A stretch of DNA of 64,000 nt from Streptomyces durmitorensis (GTDB taxonomy: Bacteria; Actinomycetota; Actinomycetes; Streptomycetales; Streptomycetaceae), in the NCBI RefSeq assembly GCF_023498005.1, contig NZ_CP097289.1:4588001-4652000 (forward strand). The letters run 5' to 3'. Every line of letters begins with the position of its first letter. Within the stretch, counting starts at the first letter, position 1. The notes below the pieces were generated by a model. That model saw only the letters and a list, made by a program, of their open reading frames with translations. It had not been told where the DNA came from and ran no database searches. Positions 34,697 to 43,053 of this stretch are shown here, in pieces. Position numbers and translations under genes: made by a program.

Positions 34697-35980
34697 CTAG
34701 ATGAACGAGTTGATCTCGATCGTCTCCGTGCGGCCCGGGCCCACGCCGATCGCGGAGATCGGGGCGCCGGACATCTCCTCCAGGGCCTTCACGTAACCCT
34801 GCGCGTTCTTCGGCAGGTCGGAGAAGGTCTGGGCCTTGGTGATGTCCTCGGACCAGCCGGGGAGGTACTCGTAGACGGGCTTCGCGTGGTGGAAGTCGGT
34901 CTGGTTGTACGGGAGTTCCTCGACGCGCTTGCCGTCGATCTCGTACGCCACGCAGACCGGGATCTGCTCCCAGCCCGTCAGGACGTCCAGCTTCGTGAGG
35001 AAGAAGTCCGTCAGGCCGTTCACACGGGTCGCGTAACGCGCGATCGGCGCGTCGAACCAGCCGCAGCGCCGGTCGCGGCCGGTCGTCACACCGCGCTCGC
35101 CGCCGATGCGGCGCAGGTCCTCGCCATCCTGGTCGAAGAGCTCCGTCGGGAACGGGCCCGCGCCGACACGCGTGGTGTACGCCTTCAGGATGCCGATGAC
35201 GCGGCTGATCTTCGTCGGGCCGACGCCCGTACCCGTGCAGGCGCCGCCCGCGGTCGGGTTCGAGGAGGTGACGAAGGGGTACGTGCCGTGGTCCACGTCC
35301 AGGAGCGTGCCCTGGCCGCCCTCGAAGAGGACGACCTTGTCCTCGTCCAGCGCGTTGTTCAGGATCAGCGTCGTGTCGGCGACGTACTGCTTGATGTTCT
35401 CGCCGTGCTCCAGGAGCTGCTCGACGATCTGGCCGACCTCGATGGCGCGGCGGTTGTAGAGCTTGGTGAGGAGCTGGTTCTTGACCTCAAGAGCCGCCTC
35501 GACCTTCTGCTCCAGGATCGACTGGTCGTAGAGGTCCTGGACGCGGATGCCGGTGCGGTTGATCTTGTCGGCGTAGGTCGGGCCGATGCCGCGCCCCGTC
35601 GTGCCGATCTTGCGCTTGCCGAGGAAGCGTTCCGTCACCTTGTCGACGGTCACGTTGTACGGCGTGATGATGTGCGCGTTACCGCTGATCAGCAGCTTCG
35701 ACGTGTCGACGCCGCGCTCGTTCAGACCGCTCAGCTCGGAGAGCAGGACCGACGGGTCGACGACGACTCCGTTGCCGATGACAGGCACGCAGTCCGGGGA
35801 GAGAATCCCGGAAGGGAGGAGATGCAGCGCGTACTTCTGGTCGCCTACGACGACCGTGTGGCCGGCATTGTTGCCGCCCTGGTAACGCACCACATAGTCC
35901 ACGGAGCCACCGAGCAGGTCGGTGGCCTTTCCCTTGCCTTCGTCACCCCACTGAGCACCGAGCAGCACAAGTGCGGGCAC
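34697..35980 (-). CDS. purA: Adenylosuccinate synthetase
   Basis: The protein has 427 residues. It joins IMP and aspartate with GTP to give adenylosuccinate, the first committed step to AMP. The GTP-binding P-loop WGDEGKGK (11-18), the [11 protein letters not shown] motif, [19 protein letters not shown] (about 225-243) and the [12 protein letters not shown] segment are intact. It converges on the PstS-like gene with 4 bases between stops. The leader contains a strong hairpin about 95 bases upstream of the start, which might act in regulation. The call is secure. Confidence 0.98.
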   Translation of the reverse strand: MPALVLLGAQWGDEGKGKATDLLGGSVDYVVRYQGGNNAGHTVVVGDQKYALHLLPSGILSPDCVPVIGNGVVVDPSVLLSELSGLNERGVDTSKLLISGNAHIITPYNVTVDKVTERFLGKRKIGTTGRGIGPTYADKINRTGIRVQDLYDQSILEQKVEAALEVKNQLLTKLYNRRAIEVGQIVEQLLEHGENIKQYVADTTLILNNALDEDKVVLFEGGQGTLLDVDHGTYPFVTSSNPTAGGACTGTGVGPTKISRVIGILKAYTTRVGAGPFPTELFDQDGEDLRRIGGERGVTTGRDRRCGWFDAPIARYATRVNGLTDFFLTKLDVLTGWEQIPVCVAYEIDGKRVEELPYNQTDFHHAKPVYEYLPGWSEDITKAQTFSDLPKNAQGYVKALEEMSGAPISAIGVGPGRTETIEINSFI

Positions 35981-36072
35981 AGGCGTACACCCCTTCCGGG
36001 CGGGGCATGTCCAAGGTCAGGGGCCGTAGCCGCCATATGGGTGTGCCTTGGATGCTGCCCCGGAATAGACGA

Positions 36073-36100
36073 AGCCCCTGGCGCAATAGCGCAAGGGGCT
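36073..36100. terminator. Hairpin in the leader of purA
   Basis: AGCCCCT (36073-36079) pairs with AGGGGCT (36094-36100) and GCGC with GCGC inside, with one bulge. It lies in the region between the divergent purA and DAG-kinase-like genes, 93 bases upstream of purA. It resembles a terminator or attenuator. Confidence 0.5.
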
Positions 36101-36144
36101 CTTGCACAAAGATGCTACCCGAGGACTCAGAAAAGGGGCGCACG

Positions 36145-37005
36145 TTGTCGGCTCGCGACCAGCTGCTAGTCGTCATCGACCCGGTCGCCCGGCGCACGGA
36201 CGGTGAGTCGGTACGGATCGCGAAGGACGTACTCGGCGCGGGTGCGGCCGTCCGTATCTGCCTGCCGGAAGGGCCCGAGGATTTCGCGAAAGCCCTGGCC
36301 AGAAGGGGTACGCGCCGTCCTGTGGTGATCGGCGACGACCGGGCTCTGCTGCGCGCCGTGGCGGCACTCCACCGGGAGCGGGAGCTCCATTCGTGTGCGG
36401 TTTCGGTCGTTCCGGTGGGCGCGGTCCAGGTGCTTTCGCGATCTCTCGGAGTGCCCATCGGAGCCGTCGCGGCGGCCCGTGCGGTGCTCGAAGGGGCCGA
36501 GCGGCGGCTGGATCTGCTCGTGGACGACAGCGACGGGGTGGTCCTCGGGACCCTGCGGATCCCGCCGGTCGCCGCGTCGGCGTCCGAGAGCGCTTCCGGG
36601 GGCGCTTCCGGGAGCACTTCCGGGAGCACGGCGGTGGACGGCCACCCCTGGCTGCGTACGTGCCAGTCCTTCGTACGTACTCTCGCGCGCCCCTCGCGGG
36701 TGGCGTCGGCGCCCGGTCCCGCACCCGCGCGGCTGCGGGTGGAGGCGGACGGCGTGCTCGTGGTGGACCTGGACCAGCCGGTGGAGGGGGTCTCGGTGCG
36801 TCCGGGGTCCGACGGTTTCGCGGAGGTCGAGGTCCGGCCCACCTCGGTGGGCGCGGCGGCCCAAGCCCTGCGGGTGCGGGCGCGGACGATCACGGTGTCC
36901 GGGGCGGATTTCCGCTACCGGGCGGATGCGGTGGTCGGGGGGCCTGTGCGGACTCGGACCTGGGCGGTGCGGGCCAGTGCCTGGGGCTTGATGCTGCCTC
37001 GGTGA
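36145..37005 (+). CDS. Diacylglycerol kinase-like protein
   Basis: The protein has 286 residues from TTG 36145, chosen because AAAAGGGG lies just upstream; an ATG at 36112 in frame is the alternative. DAGK-like N-terminal motif SARDQLLVVIDPVARRTDGESV (broken here at residues 2-23), with ICLPEGPEDFAKAL and RPVVIGDDRAL. A Ser/Ala-rich insertion (about 152-172, SASESASGGASGSTSGST) separates the halves, and the C-terminus has RVRARTITVSGADFRYRADAV. It may phosphorylate a lipid or have lost activity: no clear GGDGT motif is present (VVIGDDRAL instead), so catalysis is doubtful. Divergent from purA. Confidence 0.7.
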   Translation: MSARDQLLVVIDPVARRTDGESVRIAKDVLGAGAAVRICLPEGPEDFAKALARRGTRRPVVIGDDRALLRAVAALHRERELHSCAVSVVPVGAVQVLSRSLGVPIGAVAAARAVLEGAERRLDLLVDDSDGVVLGTLRIPPVAASASESASGGASGSTSGSTAVDGHPWLRTCQSFVRTLARPSRVASAPGPAPARLRVEADGVLVVDLDQPVEGVSVRPGSDGFAEVEVRPTSVGAAAQALRVRARTITVSGADFRYRADAVVGGPVRTRTWAVRASAWGLMLPR

Positions 37006-37040
37006 CCCGGCCTTCGGGTGCGGCGCCGTTCTCTCCTGGG

Positions 37041-37063
37041 CCGCCGCTTCGCGGCGGATTTTT
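37041..37063. terminator. Terminator hairpin with T-run
   Basis: CCGCCGC-TTC-GCGGCGG (37041-37057) is followed by ATTTTT. It lies between the convergent DAG-kinase-like and MarR-like genes. Its surroundings (37018-37085) nearly match 23410-23475. Confidence 0.85.
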
Positions 37064-37094
37064 CCCGCCCACCCACCCGAATCCCTGAAGCGGC

Positions 37095-37622
37095 CTACTT
37101 GCCGAACAAGCTCTCCCTGTGCACCCGCCACCGCTCCAGCATCTCCGCGATCTCGCGCTCGACGAACTCGAAGAAGGCGAGCGTCTCGGCCATGCGGCGG
37201 CCCGCCGGGGTGTCGGGGCCCAGGCTGGCGACGCCGTCGCTCAGGGCACTCTCCCAGCGCTTGAGGACCCCGTCACGGTTGGCCAGCGCCTCGTACCACT
37301 GGTTGCTGTGCACCCGGAAGAGGTCCCGCCGTGAGCCGGGGTCGCGCTCCCTGGCCACCATGTGCTGCTGCGTGAGATAGCGGACCGCGCCCGAGACCGC
37401 CGCGGGGCTCACCTGGAGGCGCTCCCCCAGCTCCGCCGAGGTCAGCGCGCCCGAGTCCGACGCGAGGAGCGCCGCGAAGATCCTCGCGGGCATCCTCGGC
37501 ATGCCCGCCTCGACCAGCTGCGCGGCGAACTGCTCCACGAAACGTGAGACGACCTCGTCGTCACGCCGCGTCTCGTCCTCCCGCCGCGCCTCTTCGTTGG
37601 ACCCCTCGGACCCCTTGGGCAT
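37095..37622 (-). CDS. GbsR/MarR-type transcriptional regulator
   Basis: The protein has 175 residues from ATG 37622. A charged leader (1-24) precedes VVSRFVEQFAAQLVEAGMPRMPARIFAALL and a winged helix-turn-helix (LTSAELGERLQVSPAAVSGAVRYLTQQHMVARERDPGSRRDLFRV), with a C-terminal helical dimerisation region. This is the GbsR/MarR pattern with the conserved MPR-x-x-AR motif. It is divergent from an ABC exporter operon, and a perfect TTCACAA-2-TTGTGAA dyad lies between them, so it is almost certainly the repressor of that exporter and of itself. The inducer is probably the exported drug. Confidence 0.88.
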   Translation of the reverse strand: MPKGSEGSNEEARREDETRRDDEVVSRFVEQFAAQLVEAGMPRMPARIFAALLASDSGALTSAELGERLQVSPAAVSGAVRYLTQQHMVARERDPGSRRDLFRVHSNQWYEALANRDGVLKRWESALSDGVASLGPDTPAGRRMAETLAFFEFVEREIAEMLERWRVHRESLFGK

Positions 37623-37679
37623 CTGCTGATCATCTCCCCTGCTGTGCCGGTCGCGGTCGAGTTTATACGCTTCCTTAAC

Positions 37680-37695
37680 TTCACAATTTTGTGAA
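37680..37695. promoter_or_regulatory. Candidate operator of the GbsR/MarR regulator
   Basis: A perfect dyad TTCACAA (37680-37686) / TTGTGAA (37689-37695) lies between the divergent regulator (start 37622) and exporter (start 37716). It sits where a -35 box of the exporter promoter would be. Confidence 0.7.
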
Positions 37696-37715
37696 AGTAG
37701 CGTACGTTCCGAAAC

Positions 37716-38654
37716 ATGACGAAGGCCATCACTGTCTCCGGACTGCACAAGTCGTTCGGACGGACGCACGCGCTCGACGGTCTCGACCTCGACGTCGAGA
37801 CCGGCGAGGTCCACGGCTTCCTCGGCCCCAACGGCGCCGGGAAGTCCACGACCATCCGGGTCCTCCTCGGCCTGCTCCGCGCCGACTCCGGTGCCGCCCA
37901 GCTCCTCGGCAGGGACCCGTGGAACGACGCGGTCGAGCTGCACCGGCGGGTGGCGTACGTACCGGGTGACGTCACCCTGTGGCGCAACCTCTCCGGCGGC
38001 GAGGTCATCGATCTGTACGGCAAGCTGCGGGGCGGCCTCGACCAGGCCCGCAGGGCCGACCTCGTCGAGCGGTACGAACTCGACCCGACCAAGAAGGGGC
38101 GTACGTACTCCAAGGGCAACCGGCAGAAGGTCGCCCTCGTCGCCGCCTTCGCCTCGGACGTCGACGTGCTGATCCTCGACGAGCCGACCTCCGGGCTCGA
38201 CCCGCTCATGGAGGAGGTCTTCCAGAGCTGCGTCGAGGAGGAGCGCGACCGCGGCCGCACGATCCTGCTCTCCTCGCACATCCTCAGCGAGGTGGAGACG
38301 CTCTGCGACCGCGTCAGCATCATCAGGAAGGGGCAGACCGTCGAGACAGGATCGCTGGCCGACCTGCGCCATCTGACGCGGACCAGCGTCACCGCGGAAC
38401 TCGCCGGACCGCCCAACGGGCTCGCGCGACTGCCCGGCGTCCACGACGTCGACGTAGCGGGGAATCGGGTCAAGCTCCAGGTCGAGACCGACAAGCTGGA
38501 CGCGGTCCTTCGCGCACTCACCGCATCCGGGGTCCGCTCGCTCCTCTCCACGCCGCCCACGCTGGAGGAGCTCTTCCTGCGGCACTACCAGGACGACGTG
38601 CGGGGCGGCGTCGCCGAGGGAGCCGAGGGAGCCGAGGGAGTGGCTGCGCGATGA
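37716..38654 (+). CDS. ABC exporter ATP-binding protein
   Basis: The protein has 312 residues. Walker [10 protein letters not shown] (about 37-45), the Q-loop region, the signature [15 protein letters not shown] and Walker [13 protein letters not shown], then the switch His in LLSSHIL are all present; the C-terminal 80 residues are the DrrA-like extension. It powers export of a hydrophobic compound. The start lies only 21 bases after the operator dyad with little ribosome-binding site, so the mRNA may be nearly leaderless. It overlaps the permease gene by 4 bases. Confidence 0.93.
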   Translation: MTKAITVSGLHKSFGRTHALDGLDLDVETGEVHGFLGPNGAGKSTTIRVLLGLLRADSGAAQLLGRDPWNDAVELHRRVAYVPGDVTLWRNLSGGEVIDLYGKLRGGLDQARRADLVERYELDPTKKGRTYSKGNRQKVALVAAFASDVDVLILDEPTSGLDPLMEEVFQSCVEEERDRGRTILLSSHILSEVETLCDRVSIIRKGQTVETGSLADLRHLTRTSVTAELAGPPNGLARLPGVHDVDVAGNRVKLQVETDKLDAVLRALTASGVRSLLSTPPTLEELFLRHYQDDVRGGVAEGAEGAEGVAAR

Positions 38655-40267
38655 CTGCTGTCCCCGGGACTTCCGCGTTCACCTCTCGCACCGGTGGATC
38701 GCGTCAACTTTCTGGCACGGGCGTCCTGTTGAGGCTCGCCCTGCGCCGTGACCGGGTCATGCTGCCCGTCTGGGTCCTGATCGTCGCGGGGATCGTCCTG
38801 GCGATGCCGGGCTCCCTGGAGCAGGCGTACGGCACGGGGGCCGAGCGGGCCGAGGCCATGCGGTCAATGAACGCCAACTCCTCGATGCGGGCGCTGTACT
38901 CGCCGGTGTTCGGGGACTCCATCGGCGCGCTCTCCGCCTGGCGCATCGGGGTCTACGCCGCGATCCTCGCCGCCGTGATGAGCCTGATCGTCGTCGTACG
39001 GCACACGCGCGAGGAGGAGGAGACAGGCCGCCAGGAGATGATCTCCGCCGCGATGGTGGGGCGGCGTGCGCCGCTGACCGCCGCGCTGCTCGCCGCGTTC
39101 GTGGCGAACGCGGCCGTGGCGCTGCTCGTCGCGGGCGGCATGGCGGGGCAGGGCGCGGCTGGTGCGCTGGCGCTCGGGCTCGGCGTCGCGGGCACCGGCA
39201 TGCTGTTCGCCACGATGGCGGCGATCGTCGCCCAGCTCACGGAGAGCGCGCGGCTCGCCAAGGGGCTGACCTCCGGGGTCCTCGGGGCCGCGTACGTGCT
39301 CAAGGCCGCAGGCGACGCCGGGACCGAGGACGGTTCCTCGGTCCTGACCTGGCTCTCACCGCTCGGGTGGGTGGAGAACATCCGCGCCTACGCCGGTGAG
39401 CGGTGGTGGGTGCTGCTCCTGATCGGGGCCGCGGTCGTGGCGCAGGGCGCGGTCGCGTACAACCTGGCCGGGCGGCGCGACGTCGGCATGAGCTTCCTGC
39501 CGACCCGGCCGGGACCCGCCAAGGGCCGGATCGCCACGGCGGGCGGTCTTGCCTGGCGGCTCCAGCGGGGCAGCGTGCTCGGCTGGACGCTCGGCTTCCT
39601 GGTCTCCGGTGTCGTCTTCGGCGGGATGGCCGAAGGCGCGGCGGACATCGTCGGGGACAACGCGAACACCCGGGACATCATCGAGCGGATGGGCGGCCAG
39701 TCCGGCATCACGGACGCCTTCCTCGCCACGATGGTCGGCATGCTGGGCATGATCGCCTCGCTGTACGTGGTCGCGTCGGTCCTGCGGCTGCACGGCGAGG
39801 AGACCTCGCAGCGGGCGGAACCCGTCCTGGCCAACGCGGTGGGGCGGCTGCGGTGGGCCGGGGGACATCTGGTCATCGCCTTCGGCGGGGCGCTGCTGCT
39901 GATGCTGGTGGGCGGTCTCGGTCTTGCTCTCGGGTACGGGAAGGACCTCGGGCCGATCATGGGGGCGTGCCTGGTGCAGGTGGCCGCGATCTGGGCGCTC
40001 GGTGGGCTTGCCGTGCTGCTCGTGGGGGCGTTCCCTGGGGCGGCGGTGGGTGCCTGGGCCGTGGCCGGGGTCTGTCTGGCGATCGGCTGGATCGGCCCGG
40101 CGCTGGACCTTCCGCAGGTGGCGATGGACCTCTCTCCGTTCGGGCACCTTCCCAAGCTGCCCGGCGGGGGCATGGTGTGGGCGCCGGTGGTGGTGCTTCT
40201 CGCCGTCTCGGGGGCGCTGGTGGCCGCGGGCCTGGCGGGGCTGCGGCGCAGGGACCTGATCTCGTAA
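38651..40267 (+). CDS. ABC exporter permease (polyketide antibiotic exporter type)
   Basis: The protein has 538 residues with about twelve TM segments. The first half has [21 protein letters not shown] and a large loop ([30 protein letters not shown]) typical of the tetronasin-type (TnrB-like) antibiotic exporters; [17 protein letters not shown] is a conserved cytoplasmic motif. It ends [12 protein letters not shown]. Together with the ATPase gene it forms an exporter; the substrate may be a macrolide or polyether but this is inferred from family only. It is the last gene of the operon; a repeat-rich intergenic region follows. Confidence 0.9.
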   Translation: MTAVPGTSAFTSRTGGSRQLSGTGVLLRLALRRDRVMLPVWVLIVAGIVLAMPGSLEQAYGTGAERAEAMRSMNANSSMRALYSPVFGDSIGALSAWRIGVYAAILAAVMSLIVVVRHTREEEETGRQEMISAAMVGRRAPLTAALLAAFVANAAVALLVAGGMAGQGAAGALALGLGVAGTGMLFATMAAIVAQLTESARLAKGLTSGVLGAAYVLKAAGDAGTEDGSSVLTWLSPLGWVENIRAYAGERWWVLLLIGAAVVAQGAVAYNLAGRRDVGMSFLPTRPGPAKGRIATAGGLAWRLQRGSVLGWTLGFLVSGVVFGGMAEGAADIVGDNANTRDIIERMGGQSGITDAFLATMVGMLGMIASLYVVASVLRLHGEETSQRAEPVLANAVGRLRWAGGHLVIAFGGALLLMLVGGLGLALGYGKDLGPIMGACLVQVAAIWALGGLAVLLVGAFPGAAVGAWAVAGVCLAIGWIGPALDLPQVAMDLSPFGHLPKLPGGGMVWAPVVVLLAVSGALVAAGLAGLRRRDLIS

Positions 40268-40989
40268 CCCCGCATCCGCCTCTGGCCGAACAAGCCTCTC
40301 CCACCACCCCGCATCCGCCCCTGAACGAACAAGCCTCTCCCACCCACCCGCCCGATTGCCCCGGGGTGCCACACAGGGGTGGGCGGGTGGGTGAGTGGGG
40401 ACGTGCACGCGGGGGGGGGTGGGTGAGTGGGGACGTGCACGCGGGGGGCGGGCGCGGTGCGCGGCAAGGGGGATGTGCCGCAGCCACAAGCGCCGGTGCC
40501 CAACGCACCCGCAGCCGGCAGCGCACGCCGGTACGCCTGCCCGGAGCACAGTGCCCAACGCACCCGCAGTCGGCGGCACACGCGAGGGGACGTGCCGGTA
40601 TGTCCGCCCGGAGCACGGTTCCCCGCACTCCAGCAGCGAAGCAGCCCCGCGGCCACCGGACGATAGCGAGGACGGACATACCGGCACGGCCCCGACGCCC
40701 CCACCCGGCAACTCCGCGTCCGCAACCCCCACCCAACCCCAGCATGCGCCGCAGGCCTCCCACACCCACCCCACCAACGGCGAAGACGAACACACCGGCA
40801 CGGCCCCGACGCCCCCACAGACGAACCAGCCCCGCAGCCCGCACACACCCGCAGGCGGCCCCGCCCCACAGACAGACCCGCCCCGCACCGCGGCAGCACG
40901 CACCCGCCCACGTAGTACCTGCGACGGACCCCGCAGAACCCCTCCCTGGCGGGACGACCCCCCTCCCCCGCCCCCGTACCTTCGTAAGC
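40268..40989. repeat. Repeat-rich intergenic patchwork
   Basis: About 720 bases without a real gene, made of short direct and inverted copies. It includes a 92-bp element (copy B, next entry), partial copies of its left side near 40530 (GCCGGTACGCCTGCCCGGAG), repeats of CACCGGCACGGCCCCGACGC at about 40680-40700 and 40792-40812, CCCAACGCACCCGCAG twice (40498-40513 and 40552-40567), and GAGTGGGGACGTGCACGCGGG twice (about 40394 and 40425, given here as a 21-base unit core). Only the last part can hold the histidine kinase promoter. Confidence 0.75.
40594..40685. repeat. 92-bp inverted-repeat element, copy B (intergenic)
   Basis: Identical 13-bp terminal inverted repeats (GCCGGTATGTCCG at 40594-40606 and CGGACATACCGGC at 40673-40685) and identical length to copy A. 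The internal part GGCCACCGGACGATAGCGAG is also the same, while the left-centre (about 25 bases) differs. Confidence 0.9.
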
Positions 40990-42315
40990 GTGACTGACGC
41001 GACCAAGACCGCCCCCAGCAGTAGCCGCAGCCCGGAGTACCGCCTGGCCGTGGGCGCGCTCGCAGGGCTTCGCCAGGACCTGTTCCGTGACGCCTTCGCC
41101 TACCGACCGCTGCCGACGATGCGTACGGACGGGCCGGTGAGCCGACGGCTTCCGGCCCGGATACGCCCTTACGCCGCCTGGATCCCGCATGCCATGGTCG
41201 CGCTGGCCGCCGTCCTCGTGTACTCGGTCGCCCCTGTCAGCGACAGCGGGATGGGGGCCGTACTCACCGGCATCCTGCCGGCCGCCGCCATCCTCATGAC
41301 CCTGATGAGGCCCGTCGGTGCCTGGTGGTTCTCGCTGGCGACCACCCCGTTCATCGCCGTGATCGCCCATACGTCGGACGGCTGGCCCTGGACGGACAGC
41401 TCGTTCCTCTCGCACATCACCGTCATGACGGTGGTCGCCGTGCGGACCCGCCCGCGTGCCGCCGCGTGGATGTGGGCCTGCACGGCCGCCTACGGCGTCT
41501 TCGCCGAGGTCTTCATGGGCTCGGGAGCGTACGGCAGTGACCTGCCGCAGATGCTCTTCTTCTCCGCGCTCACCCTCGTCACCGTCTCCCTCGTGCACAT
41601 CCGCCGCGAGGCCAAGCACGAGGTCAGCGTCCAGCGGACCGTCACCGCCATCGAGCGCGACAAGCGCACGCTGCTCGAAGAGCGGACGACGATCGCGCGC
41701 GAGCTGCACGACGTCGTCGCCCACCACATGTCGGTGGTCGCCATCCAGGCGGAGGCCGCGCCCTACCGCGTCGAGAACCCGCCGCCCGAGCTTGAGCAGG
41801 CGTTCGTCACCATCCGCGAGAACGCCGTGGCCGCACTGACGGAGCTGCGCCGCGTCCTCGGTGTCGTACGCGCGGAGGACTACGAGGCCCCGGACGCCCC
41901 GCAGCCCACGCTCGGCGACCTCGACCGCCTCATCGCGAACGTCCGCGAGACCGGCCTGGACGTCGAGAAGGTCGTCACCGGCGCGGTCCGCGAACTCCCG
42001 CAGGGCGTCGAGCTCTCCGCGTACCGCATCGTCCAGGAGGCGCTGAGCAACACCCTGCGCCACGCCCCCGGCGCCACGGCCCGCGTCGAGGTCGGATATG
42101 TGCTCGGCGGACTCGGACTTCGTGTCGTCAACGGGCCCGCAAAAGGCCTGGTCAAGCCATCCCCCGGAGCCGGGCACGGCATCACCGGCATGCGCGAGCG
42201 CGTCACGATGCTGGACGGCGAGATGACGACCGAGGAGACCGCCGACGGCGGCTACGAAGTCACCGTGTTCCTGCCCGTCGCGTCCGCATCGGAGCCCACC
42301 GGAGGCCAGGAATGA
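40990..42315 (+). CDS. NarL-type sensor histidine kinase (HisKA_3)
   Basis: The protein has 441 residues from GTG 40990. A cytoplasmic leader is followed by about six TM segments (about 62-82, 85-107, 110-127, 140-150, 157-176 and 188-205), a linker, and the HisKA_3 box with phospho-accepting H240 in ARELHDVVAHHMSVVA. The ATPase domain follows (IVQEALSNTLRHAPGA, then GHGITGMRERV). The NarL/LuxR-type response regulator immediately downstream (overlap of 4 bases) is its partner. The signal is unknown. Confidence 0.92.
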   Translation: MTDATKTAPSSSRSPEYRLAVGALAGLRQDLFRDAFAYRPLPTMRTDGPVSRRLPARIRPYAAWIPHAMVALAAVLVYSVAPVSDSGMGAVLTGILPAAAILMTLMRPVGAWWFSLATTPFIAVIAHTSDGWPWTDSSFLSHITVMTVVAVRTRPRAAAWMWACTAAYGVFAEVFMGSGAYGSDLPQMLFFSALTLVTVSLVHIRREAKHEVSVQRTVTAIERDKRTLLEERTTIARELHDVVAHHMSVVAIQAEAAPYRVENPPPELEQAFVTIRENAVAALTELRRVLGVVRAEDYEAPDAPQPTLGDLDRLIANVRETGLDVEKVVTGAVRELPQGVELSAYRIVQEALSNTLRHAPGATARVEVGYVLGGLGLRVVNGPAKGLVKPSPGAGHGITGMRERVTMLDGEMTTEETADGGYEVTVFLPVASASEPTGGQE

Positions 42316-42980
42316 CGATCCGCGTACTGATCGCCGACGACCAGATGATGGTCCGCGAAGGCTTCTCCGTCCTGCTCAACGCGATGCCGGACATCGAAGT
42401 CGTCGGAGAGGCGGTCAACGGCCGCGAGGCGGTCGACCGCGTCCGCGAACTCGCCCCGGACGTCGTCCTGATGGACATCCGCATGCCCGTCATGAACGGC
42501 ATCGAGGCGACCCGAGAGATCGTCGCGGCGGACGTCACGTCGAAGGTCCTTGTCCTGACCACCTTCGACCTCGACGAGTACGTCTACCAGGCGCTGCGCG
42601 CGGGCGCCTCCGGCTTCCTCCTGAAGGACGCGTCCGCGCGCCAGCTCGCCGACGGCGTCAAGGTGGTCGCGGCGGGCGAGGCCCTGCTCGCGCCCTCCGT
42701 GACGCGCCGCCTCATCACGGAGTTCTCCAAGCTGGGCGAGACGCCGCGCCTCTCGGCGACGGTCCAGGCACAGCAGTACGGCGAGCTCACCGAGCGCGAG
42801 ACGGAGGTCCTCGTCCTCATCGCCCAGGGCCTGTCCAACGGCGAGATCGCCTCGCGCCTCGTCGTCGCCGAGTCCACGATCAAGACCCACGTGAGCCGCA
42901 TCCTGGTGAAACTGGGCCTGCGGGACCGCACGCAGGCGGCGGTCTTCGCGTACGAGGCACGGCTGGTCACCCCGGGCTGA
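42312..42980 (+). CDS. NarL/LuxR-family response regulator
   Basis: The protein has 222 residues. The receiver has D9/D10, phospho-acceptor D55 and K105-like Lys in GFLLKDASA. The LuxR-type helix-turn-helix is at about 155-215 (LTERETEVLVLIAQGLSNGEIASRLVVAESTIKTHVSRILVKLGLRDRTQAAVFAYEA). It is coupled to the kinase gene upstream. Its stop codon is the first base triplet of an 11-bp tandem repeat. Targets are unknown. Confidence 0.95.
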   Translation: MTIRVLIADDQMMVREGFSVLLNAMPDIEVVGEAVNGREAVDRVRELAPDVVLMDIRMPVMNGIEATREIVAADVTSKVLVLTTFDLDEYVYQALRAGASGFLLKDASARQLADGVKVVAAGEALLAPSVTRRLITEFSKLGETPRLSATVQAQQYGELTERETEVLVLIAQGLSNGEIASRLVVAESTIKTHVSRILVKLGLRDRTQAAVFAYEARLVTPG

Positions 42981-43021
42981 CCTCTTCCTGACCTCTTCCT
43001 GACCTCTTCCTGACCTCTTCC
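42978..43021. repeat. 11-bp tandem repeat, 4 copies, starting at a stop codon
   Basis: TGACCTCTTCC repeats four times without error from 42978 to 43021. The TGA of the first unit is the stop codon of the response regulator, and the array is followed by the P450 upstream region. Confidence 0.95.
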
Positions 43022-43053
43022 TGGGCGGGCACTCGTGCGGCTAGCGTCGCTCC

